From: Bacillota bacterium
Lineage (GTDB): Bacteria > Bacillota_I > Bacilli_A > Erysipelotrichales > Erysipelotrichaceae
DNA: 64,000 bases
Direction: 5' to 3'
NCBI GenBank assembly: GCA_023388995.1
Contig: JAEWFD010000045.1
Span: forward strand, 1-64,000
This document shows positions 23,698 to 32,614 of this stretch, piece after piece; position 1 is the stretch's first letter; every line of letters begins with the position of its first letter. Both the position numbers and the translations under genes were made by a program. The notes beneath the pieces are model-generated. The model was given only the letters and a program-made list of their open reading frames with translations. It did no database searches and was not told where the DNA came from.

Positions 23698-24678
23698 TTA
23701 CTCTTCCTCTTGCGTATTGTCGTCTCTTTCTCTTTCCCTGCGCATTGCCTCTTTGTGGCGCTTAAATTCTTCATACTCTTCATCTGCCCGCGCCTTTTCA
23801 TGATAGCGGGAAGCCAGCGAATGAATTGCCCCAAGTCCCTTATCCAGCAAATCCAGTGAAATTTCTTTCCCCTTTTCAACTGCTGAGATGACCTTTTCAT
23901 TGGTTCTGATTTCTTCTACCGTAGAAACCACAACCCGTGCGCCTTGCTTGCCTAGCTGGGCAGCAACACGTCCGAATTCTTTCATTTCTTCTTTCCATTC
24001 CTGCTCAGATTTCAATTGCTCATATCCATCTTTCAATGTCCTGGAAGTTTTAGTTGTCCATTCGTTTAAATTATCTTTTGCAGCCTGGACATTTGGATCT
24101 TGCACAACTCGTTCAAAGCCACGTTGTACATCTTCTGCCACTTCGCTTGCTTTTTCTTTTACAACATTCACAGTAGACTGCACTTGCGGTTTCGATGCCA
24201 CTTGATTCGCCCATTCCACACCTTGGTGCACTGCTTCCATTCCGGCATCAATGGCATCATCTGCCAAATCCTTCATTTGGGCGACTGTCTTCTGCACTTC
24301 CGGTTTCTCCCAAGTTTGCGTTGTCCAAGTCTTTACCTCATCAAACGCCTTGGCAGAACTTTCCGCAGCCTTATTGGCACTGTCTGTTACAACTTTCCAA
24401 GCATCTTGCACTTCCGGTTTCTGCACTGTTTCGTTAATCCAGCTCTTTACCTCTTCAACCGTTTCTTTCGCATTTTCCGGCGCCTGTTCCAGCGTTTCGC
24501 TGGCCCATTGCTTAATATCTTCCGATGCCCGTTTACCGGCTACAAGAGCTTCATCCAGGCGCTCCTGGATTTCTTCACTGACTACTTCTTTAATATCATC
24601 CATACTCAAATACTCTTCATCCGGCTTTGGGCCTTCAGCAGACTTCGTTTGAAATTTACTCCACCATTTTTCTTCCAT
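23698..24678 (-). CDS. YtxH-like repeat protein, hydrophilic and helical
   Basis: This 326-residue protein is soluble-looking, helical and charged. The core has four repeats of about 40 residues marked by KPEVQ, KPEVQ, KPQVQ and DPNVQ, with Trp residues at regular places. The C-terminal 40 residues are strongly charged (Arg/Glu). Bacillus YtxH in the same position between ytxG and ccpA is much shorter with an N-terminal membrane helix, which I do not see here. The resemblance to late-embryogenesis-abundant and apolipoprotein-like helices suggests a stress or envelope role. Function unknown. Confidence 0.65.
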   Translation of the reverse strand: MEEKWWSKFQTKSAEGPKPDEEYLSMDDIKEVVSEEIQERLDEALVAGKRASEDIKQWASETLEQAPENAKETVEEVKSWINETVQKPEVQDAWKVVTDSANKAAESSAKAFDEVKTWTTQTWEKPEVQKTVAQMKDLADDAIDAGMEAVHQGVEWANQVASKPQVQSTVNVVKEKASEVAEDVQRGFERVVQDPNVQAAKDNLNEWTTKTSRTLKDGYEQLKSEQEWKEEMKEFGRVAAQLGKQGARVVVSTVEEIRTNEKVISAVEKGKEISLDLLDKGLGAIHSLASRYHEKARADEEYEEFKRHKEAMRRERERDDNTQEEE

Positions 24679-24680
24679 AC

Positions 24681-25061
24681 CTATTGTTCTCCTTTGCTAG
24701 CATCCTTAGCTTCTTTTTCATATTCCGTCTTTTGCGGTTTGGTATCATCCTTATGTACGATGCCATCCACCCAGACAGTAAAAGTTGTCCAATTAGAAAC
24801 AATAAACTCTGCTAAACCAACAATACCCCGGTAAGTTGTATCATGTACTTTATCAACAGAATGTGAAAGGCGGACCAATGTATCCAGTGGTCCGTCTAGT
24901 CTTCCTACTTTCTTATCCACATCTACCAGGATAGCATCCATACGGGAAAAAACTGATATGACTCTTTTCAGTAAGACGATCAAATAAATCAAGGCAATTG
25001 CTCCCAAGATAGGCAGCAAGATCACCGAAACCTGATTTAAGAGTGCAAAAAACTCATCCAT
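24681..25061 (-). CDS. ytxG: DUF948 membrane protein, YtxG-like
   Basis: This 126-residue protein has an N-terminal membrane helix at residues 8-32 and a helical stretch after it (VISVFSRMDAILVDVDKKVGRLD), typical of the DUF948 family. In Bacillus, ytxG (general stress protein) lies between murC and ytxH, as here. The function is not known. GAGGTGA precedes the ATG. It is the first gene of a unit whose promoter overlaps the murC stop codon. Confidence 0.8.
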   Translation of the reverse strand: MDEFFALLNQVSVILLPILGAIALIYLIVLLKRVISVFSRMDAILVDVDKKVGRLDGPLDTLVRLSHSVDKVHDTTYRGIVGLAEFIVSNWTTFTVWVDGIVHKDDTKPQKTEYEKEAKDASKGEQ

Positions 25062-25079
25062 GCTATCACCTCAGGTACA

Positions 25080-25108
25080 ATCATAGCACTGTTTGAAAAT
25101 TTTTTCAA
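25080..25108 (-). promoter_or_regulatory. Promoter of the ytxG-ytxH-ccpA unit
   Basis: TTGAAA (25103-25108), 17 bp and TATGAT (25080-25085) on the minus strand overlap the murC stop codon. The -35 lies in a TTGAAAA/TTTTCAA palindrome. Confidence 0.55.
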
Positions 25109-26409
25109 TAGTTTTGATAGCGCTTTACATGATTTAAGATGCGATAAACATCCTTTGTACTCATCCCAATAAACACGGCTGGAGTAAATTGCAGCATACG
25201 CATTGCATCATCTTCCGTTTCTTCCACAATCAGTGCGCGAGGCAGTCGATCAGCAAGATAATGGACATCGATATCATAGCCTGGCTCTTTCAGCGTATTT
25301 TCCGCAAACGGCACCAAGCAGATCTCATCTGCCAGCGATAAAGCGGCGACAAACTCATCAATAAAGCGAACAACCCGAGAATAGCGATCCGGCTTGTAAA
25401 CAGCTACAATCGTTTTGTCAGGGTAACGCTTGCGTGCTGCCTCGATGGTAACACGAATCGCTGTCGGATGATGCGCATAATCATCGACATAGATGTTATC
25501 ACCCAGTACACTCACTTCAAAGCGGCGTTTGGTTCCCGGAAAAGAACGCAACCCTTGCGCAATTTGCTCATACGTTAACCCGCTGGCAATCCCGATCGCT
25601 ATGACACCTAAGCTATTCCACAATAAATGATGGCCGATCAGCGGCAATTCAAAGGTACCAAAATATGATTTCTCATACAATACATCAAATTTCATGCCTT
25701 CTTTTGTCTCTTCAATATTGATTGCTTGCACATCATTATGCTCTTGCAAGCCATAATACAAGTGTTCCGTGCGAACGGTCAGAGACCGGATATTTTCATC
25801 ATCCCCAAATAATACAACTTTCTTTTTCACCTGATTCACAAATGTTTGAAAGGCATCCTTATAATCTTCAATGTCCCGATAATAGTCTGTATGATCCAAA
25901 TCAATGTTGGTTACAATTGCATAATCCGGATGATATGCCAGAAAATGACGCTTATACTCACAAGCCTCAACAACCAGATGCGTATGTTCAGGTTTTAAAA
26001 TTCCAGTTGAATCCCCAATCAAATATCCTGCTGGAACAATTTTCTCCAGGGTATGCGCGAGCATGCTTGTTGTTGTTGTCTTTCCGTGTGTACCGCAAAT
26101 TGCATAGGACTGATAAGACTTCATCAGCTGCCCTAGGAATTCGTGATAGCGATATACTTGTTTGCCAGCCGCATACGCCGCCGCCACTTCGACATGGGTA
26201 GCCGGAAAGTGGTTGCCGACAATGATGATATGCTCCGGATTGATATTTCTCTCATCAAAAGGATAAATTGCAATTCCTGCTTGTTCCACAGCTTGCTGGG
26301 TAAAAATGTACTTCTCGACATCCGAGCCCTGTACTTCTTCGCCAATTCCCTTCAGCATGCAAGCCAAAGCAGACATTCCCGATCCCTTAATCCCGATAAA
26401 ATGATACAT
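25105..26409 (-). CDS. murC: UDP-N-acetylmuramate--L-alanine ligase
   Basis: MurC adds L-Ala to UDP-MurNAc, starting the stem peptide of peptidoglycan. The 434-residue protein has an N-terminal nucleotide-binding motif HFIGIKGSGMSALA, the ATP loop GTHGKTTTTSM at about 106-116, the HLVVEACEYKRHF segment and a C-terminal Mur ligase domain with DDYAHHPT. Its length is normal. It follows the SPIYG-motif gene, an order that recalls Bacillus ytpR-sftA-murC. Confidence 0.95.
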   Translation of the reverse strand: MYHFIGIKGSGMSALACMLKGIGEEVQGSDVEKYIFTQQAVEQAGIAIYPFDERNINPEHIIIVGNHFPATHVEVAAAYAAGKQVYRYHEFLGQLMKSYQSYAICGTHGKTTTTSMLAHTLEKIVPAGYLIGDSTGILKPEHTHLVVEACEYKRHFLAYHPDYAIVTNIDLDHTDYYRDIEDYKDAFQTFVNQVKKKVVLFGDDENIRSLTVRTEHLYYGLQEHNDVQAINIEETKEGMKFDVLYEKSYFGTFELPLIGHHLLWNSLGVIAIGIASGLTYEQIAQGLRSFPGTKRRFEVSVLGDNIYVDDYAHHPTAIRVTIEAARKRYPDKTIVAVYKPDRYSRVVRFIDEFVAALSLADEICLVPFAENTLKEPGYDIDVHYLADRLPRALIVEETEDDAMRMLQFTPAVFIGMSTKDVYRILNHVKRYQNY

Positions 26410-26426
26410 AGCATCGCGCTCCGTTT

Positions 26427-27056
26427 CTAATTTGATCTTTGATCGAAATACTCTTTAATTCCATAGGAATCTAATGTTTCCTCCGCACTTGGTTCCAGTT
26501 GCAGTTCTTGCTGGTCGAACAATGAAATCTGGTGCAAATCTACATCACTGGCAGTGACCGCCGGCGGATTCACATCAATTAACTCTTCCAGTGCAACAAG
26601 GGGCGGCATTTGTTCTTCCTGAGGCGGCTGCACAGTGCCTTTTTTCTCTATTTCTTCCATAGCAACTTTGCCATAGATCGGAGAAATAATAGTTCCCAGC
26701 AAACTATCTTTGGCAGTCGCTGAAGCATAGGATGGCTTAGGTGCCGTTTTTGCTTTCTTAGCAGCGGCTTCCTCATTAGATCCAAAAATAGGAGAAATCA
26801 CAGAGGTGAACTCATATTGAATGTCCTCTGTTTTCACAGGCACTACCCGTTCCTTGCGTTGCACCGTTTTAGATTCTGCCGGCTTTTGTTTCGGTGTTTG
26901 TTCTTCCAAATCAATAAAGGTAGATGGTTTATGTGCTGTTTCATAAAAAACAGGCTCTTCCTTCACAACCGCAGTCTCTGCCTCTTCCTCAAATTCCGGT
27001 TCCATTTCCACTTCTTCTTCCTCAAAGAAGAAATTAATAAATTTCTTGAGCATCAT
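26427..27056 (-). CDS. Acidic disordered protein with two SPI(F/Y)G motifs
   Basis: This 209-residue protein is very acidic and low in hydrophobic residues, with no enzyme domain visible. It starts with a short amphipathic segment (LKKFINFFFEEEE), possibly a membrane-binding helix. VISPIFG (about 86-92) and IISPIYG (about 124-130) are two copies of one short motif. A similar PSPIYG motif occurs, as I recall, in the disordered N-terminal region of Bacillus SftA, which occupies this place between ytpR and murC. It may be the linker remnant of SftA without the translocase, or a division adaptor. The first ATG overlaps the ytpR stop codon; the second, 3 bases on, is equally likely. Confidence 0.6.
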   Translation of the reverse strand: MMLKKFINFFFEEEEVEMEPEFEEEAETAVVKEEPVFYETAHKPSTFIDLEEQTPKQKPAESKTVQRKERVVPVKTEDIQYEFTSVISPIFGSNEEAAAKKAKTAPKPSYASATAKDSLLGTIISPIYGKVAMEEIEKKGTVQPPQEEQMPPLVALEELIDVNPPAVTASDVDLHQISLFDQQELQLEPSAEETLDSYGIKEYFDQRSN

Positions 27057-27661
27057 TTCACCCCTTCACGTGCAAAAGCAGTACCGACACTATAAGAATC
27101 ATCCAATTCTATAATTCCTGTCTTTTCAACTGGAATCTGCAATTCTTTGAAACTGCAAAGCATCCCTTCCGATACAATTCCCATTACTTCCGATTGCTCA
27201 ATCATTTTCCCATTTGGCAATGTAGCCTTCGGCAATGCCACAACAACACGCAAAGTATCGCGGACATTGCTTGCTCCGCAAACAATAACAGCAATCTTGC
27301 TGCCGATATCTACTTGGCATACATGCAGTTTGCTGCTGCTTGGATGCGGTTCACATTGTATCACTTTGCCCACCACGAATTTTGGCTCATTGTCGTATCG
27401 GATTTCATTCTTGCCTTGCTCTTTCAAAAACCCATTCAATTCCTTTTGCATCTTTTCATTTGTAAAGTAACCGCCATCTTGAAGTGCTGTGAAATGCTTG
27501 CTGGCATGCAGTACATTATATCCAATGAGTGTTTGTGTTTCATCATATAAAGACACAAGGTCTTCTTGCTTCTGATATGCTGCTACAGGCAGCTTGTCAA
27601 AACGAACCAATAATATATCGGAAAACCCCAATGTATGATAATAAAACCTAGCAACTTGCAT
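27053..27661 (-). CDS. ytpR: YtpR family tRNA-binding domain protein
   Basis: This 202-residue protein has an N-terminal YtpR-specific domain (DUF4479) of about 90 residues and a C-terminal tRNA-binding OB fold like that of the PheT N-terminus (VGKVIQCEPHPSSSKLHVCQVDIG, GASNVRD, and later GIVSEGMLCS). Its role is unclear; RNA binding is expected. The ATG at 27661 is preferred, since GAGAGG lies 9 bases upstream, whereas the ATG at 27670 touches that site. Confidence 0.85.
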   Translation of the reverse strand: MQVARFYYHTLGFSDILLVRFDKLPVAAYQKQEDLVSLYDETQTLIGYNVLHASKHFTALQDGGYFTNEKMQKELNGFLKEQGKNEIRYDNEPKFVVGKVIQCEPHPSSSKLHVCQVDIGSKIAVIVCGASNVRDTLRVVVALPKATLPNGKMIEQSEVMGIVSEGMLCSFKELQIPVEKTGIIELDDSYSVGTAFAREGVK

Positions 27662-27681
27662 CTTAATCATCCTCTCATCTC

Positions 27682-28419
27682 TTATTCTGCCTGCAATTGA
27701 TCTTCATCTTCCTCATGAGAAAGTTCTTGCTGCGGTGTTGTTTCGTCTTCTTCTTCGTGCACGGTGGTATCTTTATTCGGGAACAGCAAATCCTTAATGA
27801 CTCCGCTTTCCGGGAAAGTTGATTCAAACAAATTATACTTGTCATGAATCACAACAATTGATTTATTGGAATAATCACGTAAAATCGCATCGGTATTGAC
27901 TTGCACACTTTTTGCAATCTGAAACATATTGTACAACGTATCTTCGATCTCAGCCAAAGCCACCAGCGACGTAAACTGGGTACGCCCATACTTCAACAAA
28001 AGCAAATATTGATCCTCAATTTCATCAATCGTGAGCATATATGGCCGACTTGTCAGCCAGTCATTTTTCATCTGCCCTTGTTCAGATACAATTCGGCTGC
28101 CCGGTGCTATCTGCTGTACTCCCGCAGATGTTTGCTCTTCTTTATAATACGTATCGACAATGATATTGGGAATATCAATGTTCATATAAAAGACAACAGA
28201 TCCACGCACAAACGTAACCATATCCATGGAAGAAAACCGCTTGCCGATATGACGCGGCAAATAATAGCTGAAATATTCTCGACGCTGATTTGCAGGCGCA
28301 CTTTCGCTTTGGCCATCAATAGATGCAATCGTTGCTTGCACCCGCTCTGCGAGCGTCTCCCGCCGTACTGCACAGCCGCAAAGCACAGCCAGCAGCACAA
28401 CTAAAATCACCTTTTTCAC
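27682..28419 (-). CDS. Putative lipoprotein of unknown function
   Basis: This 245-residue protein has a signal peptide with the lipobox LCGC at residues 13-16, so it should be anchored outside the membrane. A folded region at about 40-200 is rich in beta-type segments (VVFYMNIDIPNIIV). The last 30 residues are very acidic (EEEDE, HEEDEDQ). The family is not recognised. It sits between the M42 peptidase and ytpR genes, in one leftward run. Confidence 0.7.
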   Translation of the reverse strand: MKKVILVVLLAVLCGCAVRRETLAERVQATIASIDGQSESAPANQRREYFSYYLPRHIGKRFSSMDMVTFVRGSVVFYMNIDIPNIIVDTYYKEEQTSAGVQQIAPGSRIVSEQGQMKNDWLTSRPYMLTIDEIEDQYLLLLKYGRTQFTSLVALAEIEDTLYNMFQIAKSVQVNTDAILRDYSNKSIVVIHDKYNLFESTFPESGVIKDLLFPNKDTTVHEEEDETTPQQELSHEEDEDQLQAE

Positions 28420-28438
28420 AGGGATACCTCCTCTTCTG

Positions 28439-29530
28439 TCAACGATTGTTGGTCCGATACGCCTCCCATTTCACATGGTTCAATTCACTGAGTATATGCT
28501 TCAGTGCATCAAAAGCACTCAAATAATCCTGAACATCAATGATGGAGGAATTGGTATGAATATAACGAGCAGGAATGCAGGCTGTCAAAGTAGGAATTCC
28601 CGCAAAGCTGCTGTGAATTTGTCCGGCATCCGTTCCTCCGGCACTTTGGTAATATTGATGCGCAATTTGATGTTTGGCACATAAATCCTCAAAGTCATGC
28701 AGCCACGTGCGATTCGGAAGATAACTCTTGTCCAGAAAGCGAATCAAAACGCCTTTGCCAAGCCCGCCTGTCGGTGATTCATATCCTTTGGCATCATTGG
28801 CAGGAGAACAATCCAGAACAATTGCCAAGTCCGGTTCAACAACATATGTCGCTGTCTTAGCGCCACGGCAGCCAACTTCTTCTTGTACAGTACCTCCGAC
28901 AATCAAATCAAACGGCAGATCCACATCTTGAAATTCCCGCAGCAATTCAATTCCCATGATCAATCCGTAGCGATCATCCCATGCCTTGGAAAGCAGCCGC
29001 TGGCCATTTCCCAATACTTCAAAAGAACCATCTACCACAACCATGTCACCAATACGAATATTTGCAGTCTTTATTTCTTCTTCGCTGGTAAAGCCCAAGT
29101 CCACCAGCATATTGTCTATTTTCATTGGCTTCGCTCTGGTTGCTTCATCCAGCAAATGCGGAGGAATGCTTCCAATTGCGCCTTTAAATTCTTTGCGGTC
29201 ACGATTGATTAAGGTTACCCTTGAAGACAGCAGTGTTTGTTCCCACAAACCTCCGATTGGTGCGATCTCCAACAGACCATTGGCTGTAATCTTCTTGACG
29301 ACAAAACCAACTTCATCCATATGACCCGCAATCATCAGCTTAAATGCATTCGGCTGCTTGCTTTTCTTGACAGCGAAAATAGAACCCAAGTTATCATAAA
29401 TAACTTCATCAGCCAATTCTTCATAATACGGCTTCAAATGCTCGCGTACCTGTTCTTCCTGACCGCTCACTCCGTACACTTGCGTAAGTTCTTTCATCAA
29501 TGCCAATGTTTCTTGTTTTACTGTATTCAT
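28439..29530 (-). CDS. M42 family metallopeptidase (glutamyl aminopeptidase/cellulase M type)
   Basis: This 363-residue cytosolic, dinuclear-metal aminopeptidase forms dodecamers in characterised relatives and trims short peptides. Metal ligands are visible in AGHMDEVGF (His and following Asp), SKAWDDRYG, VQEEVGCRGA (catalytic Glu) and VLDCS, and AGGTDAGQIH carries a late ligand. The length is typical. An ytoP-like peptidase lies near trmB in Bacillus. It overlaps no neighbour but starts 1 base after trmB ends. Confidence 0.9.
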   Translation of the reverse strand: MNTVKQETLALMKELTQVYGVSGQEEQVREHLKPYYEELADEVIYDNLGSIFAVKKSKQPNAFKLMIAGHMDEVGFVVKKITANGLLEIAPIGGLWEQTLLSSRVTLINRDRKEFKGAIGSIPPHLLDEATRAKPMKIDNMLVDLGFTSEEEIKTANIRIGDMVVVDGSFEVLGNGQRLLSKAWDDRYGLIMGIELLREFQDVDLPFDLIVGGTVQEEVGCRGAKTATYVVEPDLAIVLDCSPANDAKGYESPTGGLGKGVLIRFLDKSYLPNRTWLHDFEDLCAKHQIAHQYYQSAGGTDAGQIHSSFAGIPTLTACIPARYIHTNSSIIDVQDYLSAFDALKHILSELNHVKWEAYRTNNR

Positions 29531-29531
29531 G

Positions 29532-30167
29532 TTATCTCCTCTTTTTTACCACCAATCGATAGATTGGCTGATTTAATCCCACAAACTTCCGTTCATATTC
29601 CGTCATTGCATCTTCTTGCTCGGTTCTGCGGAAATCAACGCTGACTTCAAGCAGCACCCAGTCATTCTGACTGAACTCCCGCAAGGAAAATTCAAACAAA
29701 GATTGATTATCGGTCTTCAGCTGAATTTCTCCGTCATCTGCCAAGATCGTTTCATATTGTTTCAAAAAAGCTGCATGGCTAAGCCGCCGCTTGGAATGTC
29801 CTGTTTTGGGCCAGGGATCAGAGAAATTCAAATGCAGGATCTGGATTTCTTTTGGTGCAAACCAATCACAGATCGCTGCAGCATCAGATGCAATCATTCT
29901 GGTATTCGGAAGCACTTCTTCCAATGCTTTTTTTGCTGCTACAGCCGCTACATTGCGATCTTTCTCAACAGCAATAAAAGCATGATCCGGATATTTCTGC
30001 GCCATTTGGATGAAATAGTCCCCTTTGCCGCATCCAATTTCCAAATGGAGCACTGCTTGCGGAAGCAATGTCTTCCACTTTCCCTTATATTCGCTTGGGT
30101 TTGCAATCACATAGTCGGGATGCTGCTCCAAAAATGGTTGTGCCCAGCTTTTCTTACGCATTCTCAT
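29532..30167 (-). CDS. trmB: tRNA (guanine-N7-)-methyltransferase
   Basis: TrmB makes m7G46 in tRNA. The protein has 211 residues, with the SAM-binding motif LEIGCGKGDYF at about 41-51 and the family signature FSDPWPKTGHSKRR at about 115-128. GAGGT lies 9 bases before the first ATG. It follows rsuA in a run of RNA-modifying genes. Confidence 0.95.
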   Translation of the reverse strand: MRMRKKSWAQPFLEQHPDYVIANPSEYKGKWKTLLPQAVLHLEIGCGKGDYFIQMAQKYPDHAFIAVEKDRNVAAVAAKKALEEVLPNTRMIASDAAAICDWFAPKEIQILHLNFSDPWPKTGHSKRRLSHAAFLKQYETILADDGEIQLKTDNQSLFEFSLREFSQNDWVLLEVSVDFRRTEQEDAMTEYERKFVGLNQPIYRLVVKKRR

Positions 30168-30198
30168 CGTTACGATACCTCTTCTTACTTCGCTCTTA

Positions 30199-30930
30199 TC
30201 ATATCATAAAAGGGTGCTGCTGAATATCTTTTCCTGTACCGGTTAAGTCCATTAATTCCTGTTTTGTCAACTGCCGATACATTCCCTTGGCTAAGGAAGA
30301 ATCTAATACCAGTGTTCCCATCTGTACTCTTTTTAAGTAAATTACTTCATTGTCAACCTGATGAAACATTCGCTTTACTTGATGAAACTTTCCTTCATAA
30401 ATTTCCAGTTTCACCTGCGTGCTGCTATAGCGCCAGGTTTTGGCCGGCATACACTGTTCACCATCTGCCAAGGCTATCCCTGCCTCCAGGCGGGCTAGAT
30501 CTTCATCAGAAATTGGATCGCGCAAATGTACCTCATATTGCTTGGGAACATGATGCTTAGGTGACAGCAGGCGATGCGCCAACGGCCCATCATCGCAGAG
30601 CAGCAGCAGACCTTCGGTGTCTATATCCAATCTGCCCACGCAAAACAAATCACGATGCCGGTATTCCGGCACCAAATCAAAGACTGTCGCATGCCGTTTA
30701 TCATCATTGGCGCTGATATATCCAGCTGGCTTATGCAACATCAGATACACATATTTCTGATACAATACTGCTTCGCCGTCTACCGCCATTTGATCATGCA
30801 TTTCCTGAATTTGCATTGCTTCATCAAATACCGCAATGCCATTTTTAGTTACAACGCCATTTTTGACAAGCTGCTTGATTTCCTTGCGGCTGCCGAACCC
30901 GCATTCACGCAAATACTTATCCAGCCTCAT
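30199..30930 (-). CDS. rsuA: 16S rRNA pseudouridine(516) synthase
   Basis: This RsuA-family enzyme of 243 residues has an N-terminal S4 domain (MRLDKYLRECGFGSRKEIKQLV) and the catalytic Asp in GRLDIDTEGLLLL at about 103-115. It probably converts U516 of 16S rRNA, although the RluE/RluF branches cannot be fully excluded. Its ATG overlaps the stop codon of the upstream flippase gene by 4 bases. Confidence 0.9.
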   Translation of the reverse strand: MRLDKYLRECGFGSRKEIKQLVKNGVVTKNGIAVFDEAMQIQEMHDQMAVDGEAVLYQKYVYLMLHKPAGYISANDDKRHATVFDLVPEYRHRDLFCVGRLDIDTEGLLLLCDDGPLAHRLLSPKHHVPKQYEVHLRDPISDEDLARLEAGIALADGEQCMPAKTWRYSSTQVKLEIYEGKFHQVKRMFHQVDNEVIYLKRVQMGTLVLDSSLAKGMYRQLTKQELMDLTGTGKDIQQHPFMI

Positions 30931-32558
30931 GCCCGCTTCCTCCGTATCAAACGCTGAACCACTGCCAGCAGTTCATCCGTTGATTTATGAAAAATTGTTT
31001 GCGGAATATGCAGATAAAAAGCAGTTGCAAAATATGCGGCAGCTCCGCCGATACCAATTACCGCCAGTTCTAAAAAACCTTGCATGCGGGATACATCATA
31101 GACCTTCAAACCTAGGAATGAGAACAGCATAAAGACTAATTGCGTGCTGCATAAGCAAAGGAAAATCTTGCTTGTCAGCTGCAAAAGTTTACGATATTGC
31201 ACCGGTACTGCTTGGTGCACAGATCGTAGATTCAATGTAATTGAGGTTAATGTTCCCAATACCGATGACAAAAGAGCACCCGGATATCCTAGCAGCAAAA
31301 TAAGCGGAACTACGCTAACCGCTTTAACGATGACCCCAAGCAAAATATTTTTCACATTTGCATACCGCAAACTAAGCGCCATCATAATGGCCGTCACAAC
31401 CGGTGCCAATGCACTGGTGAGTCCGTCCAAGGAGTACCATGACAAAACGCTTCCCCCCAATAACATATTTTCACCACCGTACATCACTGCATAAATCGGT
31501 GTTCCTAAACTAAGCAATACCAAAGACAATGGCAGCACTAAGAAAATTGCGGCTGCCAGGCAGTCGGTAATACTTTTAGCTACCGTTTTCATATCGTTGG
31601 CAATATAGCTCGTTGTAATATAGGGAATAATCGATAAACTAAAGCCGGGTGCTACGACCATTGGAATAGAAGTAAGCTTGTTTACCGTTACGCTGATAAA
31701 GCCATAAATTACTTTTGCCGTTTCCGGTTCGATGCCATATTGCACCAAGCATCGCTGCACGACCAGCATATCAATTAAGCCATACGAATTGCCTAAAAAA
31801 GCAACCACCATGAATGGCATTGCATACTTCAATAATTCCCGGAACAGCTGTTTCATCTTGTACGGGTCAATTTGAAAGTTTTGCTTCAGTTCCTTAGGAA
31901 CAACTCGTTTTTGCAAAACATACATATGCAAAGTTGCCAGCAATGCTGCAATAGACGTTGAGAACATGGCAAAATAGACTCCGAAAATCCGTTCTGCCTG
32001 AAACATATAAATCGCAATATAGCCCCCTGCCAGCATGATGATAACCCGTGCCAATTGTTCCAGCACTTGATTGAAAGCATATTGATTCAATTCCTTTAAA
32101 CCTTGGAGATACCCGCGGTATACACCAAGCACCGGCACTACAAACAAAGCCAAAGAAATGATTCGCAAGACCGTCTTGGTAATATGCGCCGTTTCCGGCA
32201 TAGTTTTCGTCATATAAACTGCAATAGGGCCTGCGAATGCAAATAACGCCACCATGCATATAAAGCCAAACACTGCCATTACATAAAAAGACAACCGCTT
32301 AATAGCCTGTACTGCCTCATAATTCTTCAGCATCATATATTTTGACACCAAAGCAGCAATCGCAAACGGAAAGCCTGCCATGGTGATATTCAACAAACTG
32401 CTGTATACATTATAGCCATATCCATAATAGGCCAAATTCCCATCCCCTACCAATGCAGAAAAAGGGACCGTATACAGCAGTCCAATTAATTTGGTAATAA
32501 AAATGCCAGCTGAACCAACCAGTGCTCCGACGATTACATTCTGCTTTGTTTTTTTCAT
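30927..32558 (-). CDS. MurJ/YtgP-type lipid II flippase (polysaccharide biosynthesis family)
   Basis: This 543-residue polytopic membrane protein of the MOP/MATE-like superfamily has about 14 hydrophobic segments. In B. subtilis the orthologue next to rsuA and trmB is YtgP (MurJ), a lipid II flippase; the related SpoVB acts in sporulation. Context supports YtgP. The ATG at 32558 follows GAGGT, whereas the ATG at 32573 lacks a site. Loops are short and no signal peptide is present. The substrate is inferred. Confidence 0.82.
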   Translation of the reverse strand: MKKTKQNVIVGALVGSAGIFITKLIGLLYTVPFSALVGDGNLAYYGYGYNVYSSLLNITMAGFPFAIAALVSKYMMLKNYEAVQAIKRLSFYVMAVFGFICMVALFAFAGPIAVYMTKTMPETAHITKTVLRIISLALFVVPVLGVYRGYLQGLKELNQYAFNQVLEQLARVIIMLAGGYIAIYMFQAERIFGVYFAMFSTSIAALLATLHMYVLQKRVVPKELKQNFQIDPYKMKQLFRELLKYAMPFMVVAFLGNSYGLIDMLVVQRCLVQYGIEPETAKVIYGFISVTVNKLTSIPMVVAPGFSLSIIPYITTSYIANDMKTVAKSITDCLAAAIFLVLPLSLVLLSLGTPIYAVMYGGENMLLGGSVLSWYSLDGLTSALAPVVTAIMMALSLRYANVKNILLGVIVKAVSVVPLILLLGYPGALLSSVLGTLTSITLNLRSVHQAVPVQYRKLLQLTSKIFLCLCSTQLVFMLFSFLGLKVYDVSRMQGFLELAVIGIGGAAAYFATAFYLHIPQTIFHKSTDELLAVVQRLIRRKRA

Positions 32559-32614
32559 ACTAGTACCTCGCACTCTCTTGGTCGCTGCTCCCTTCTATTA
32601 CTGAATCATGAATT

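Noticed and set aside
24100..24834. Plus-strand 244-residue frame
   Set aside because: It lies antisense to the ytxH-like gene and spans into ytxG; its Phe/Cys/Leu-rich content is typical of the complement of Glu/Lys-rich helices.
29616..30209. Plus-strand 197-residue frame opposite trmB
   Set aside because: It is a shadow of trmB; no ribosome site, and it runs into the rsuA end.
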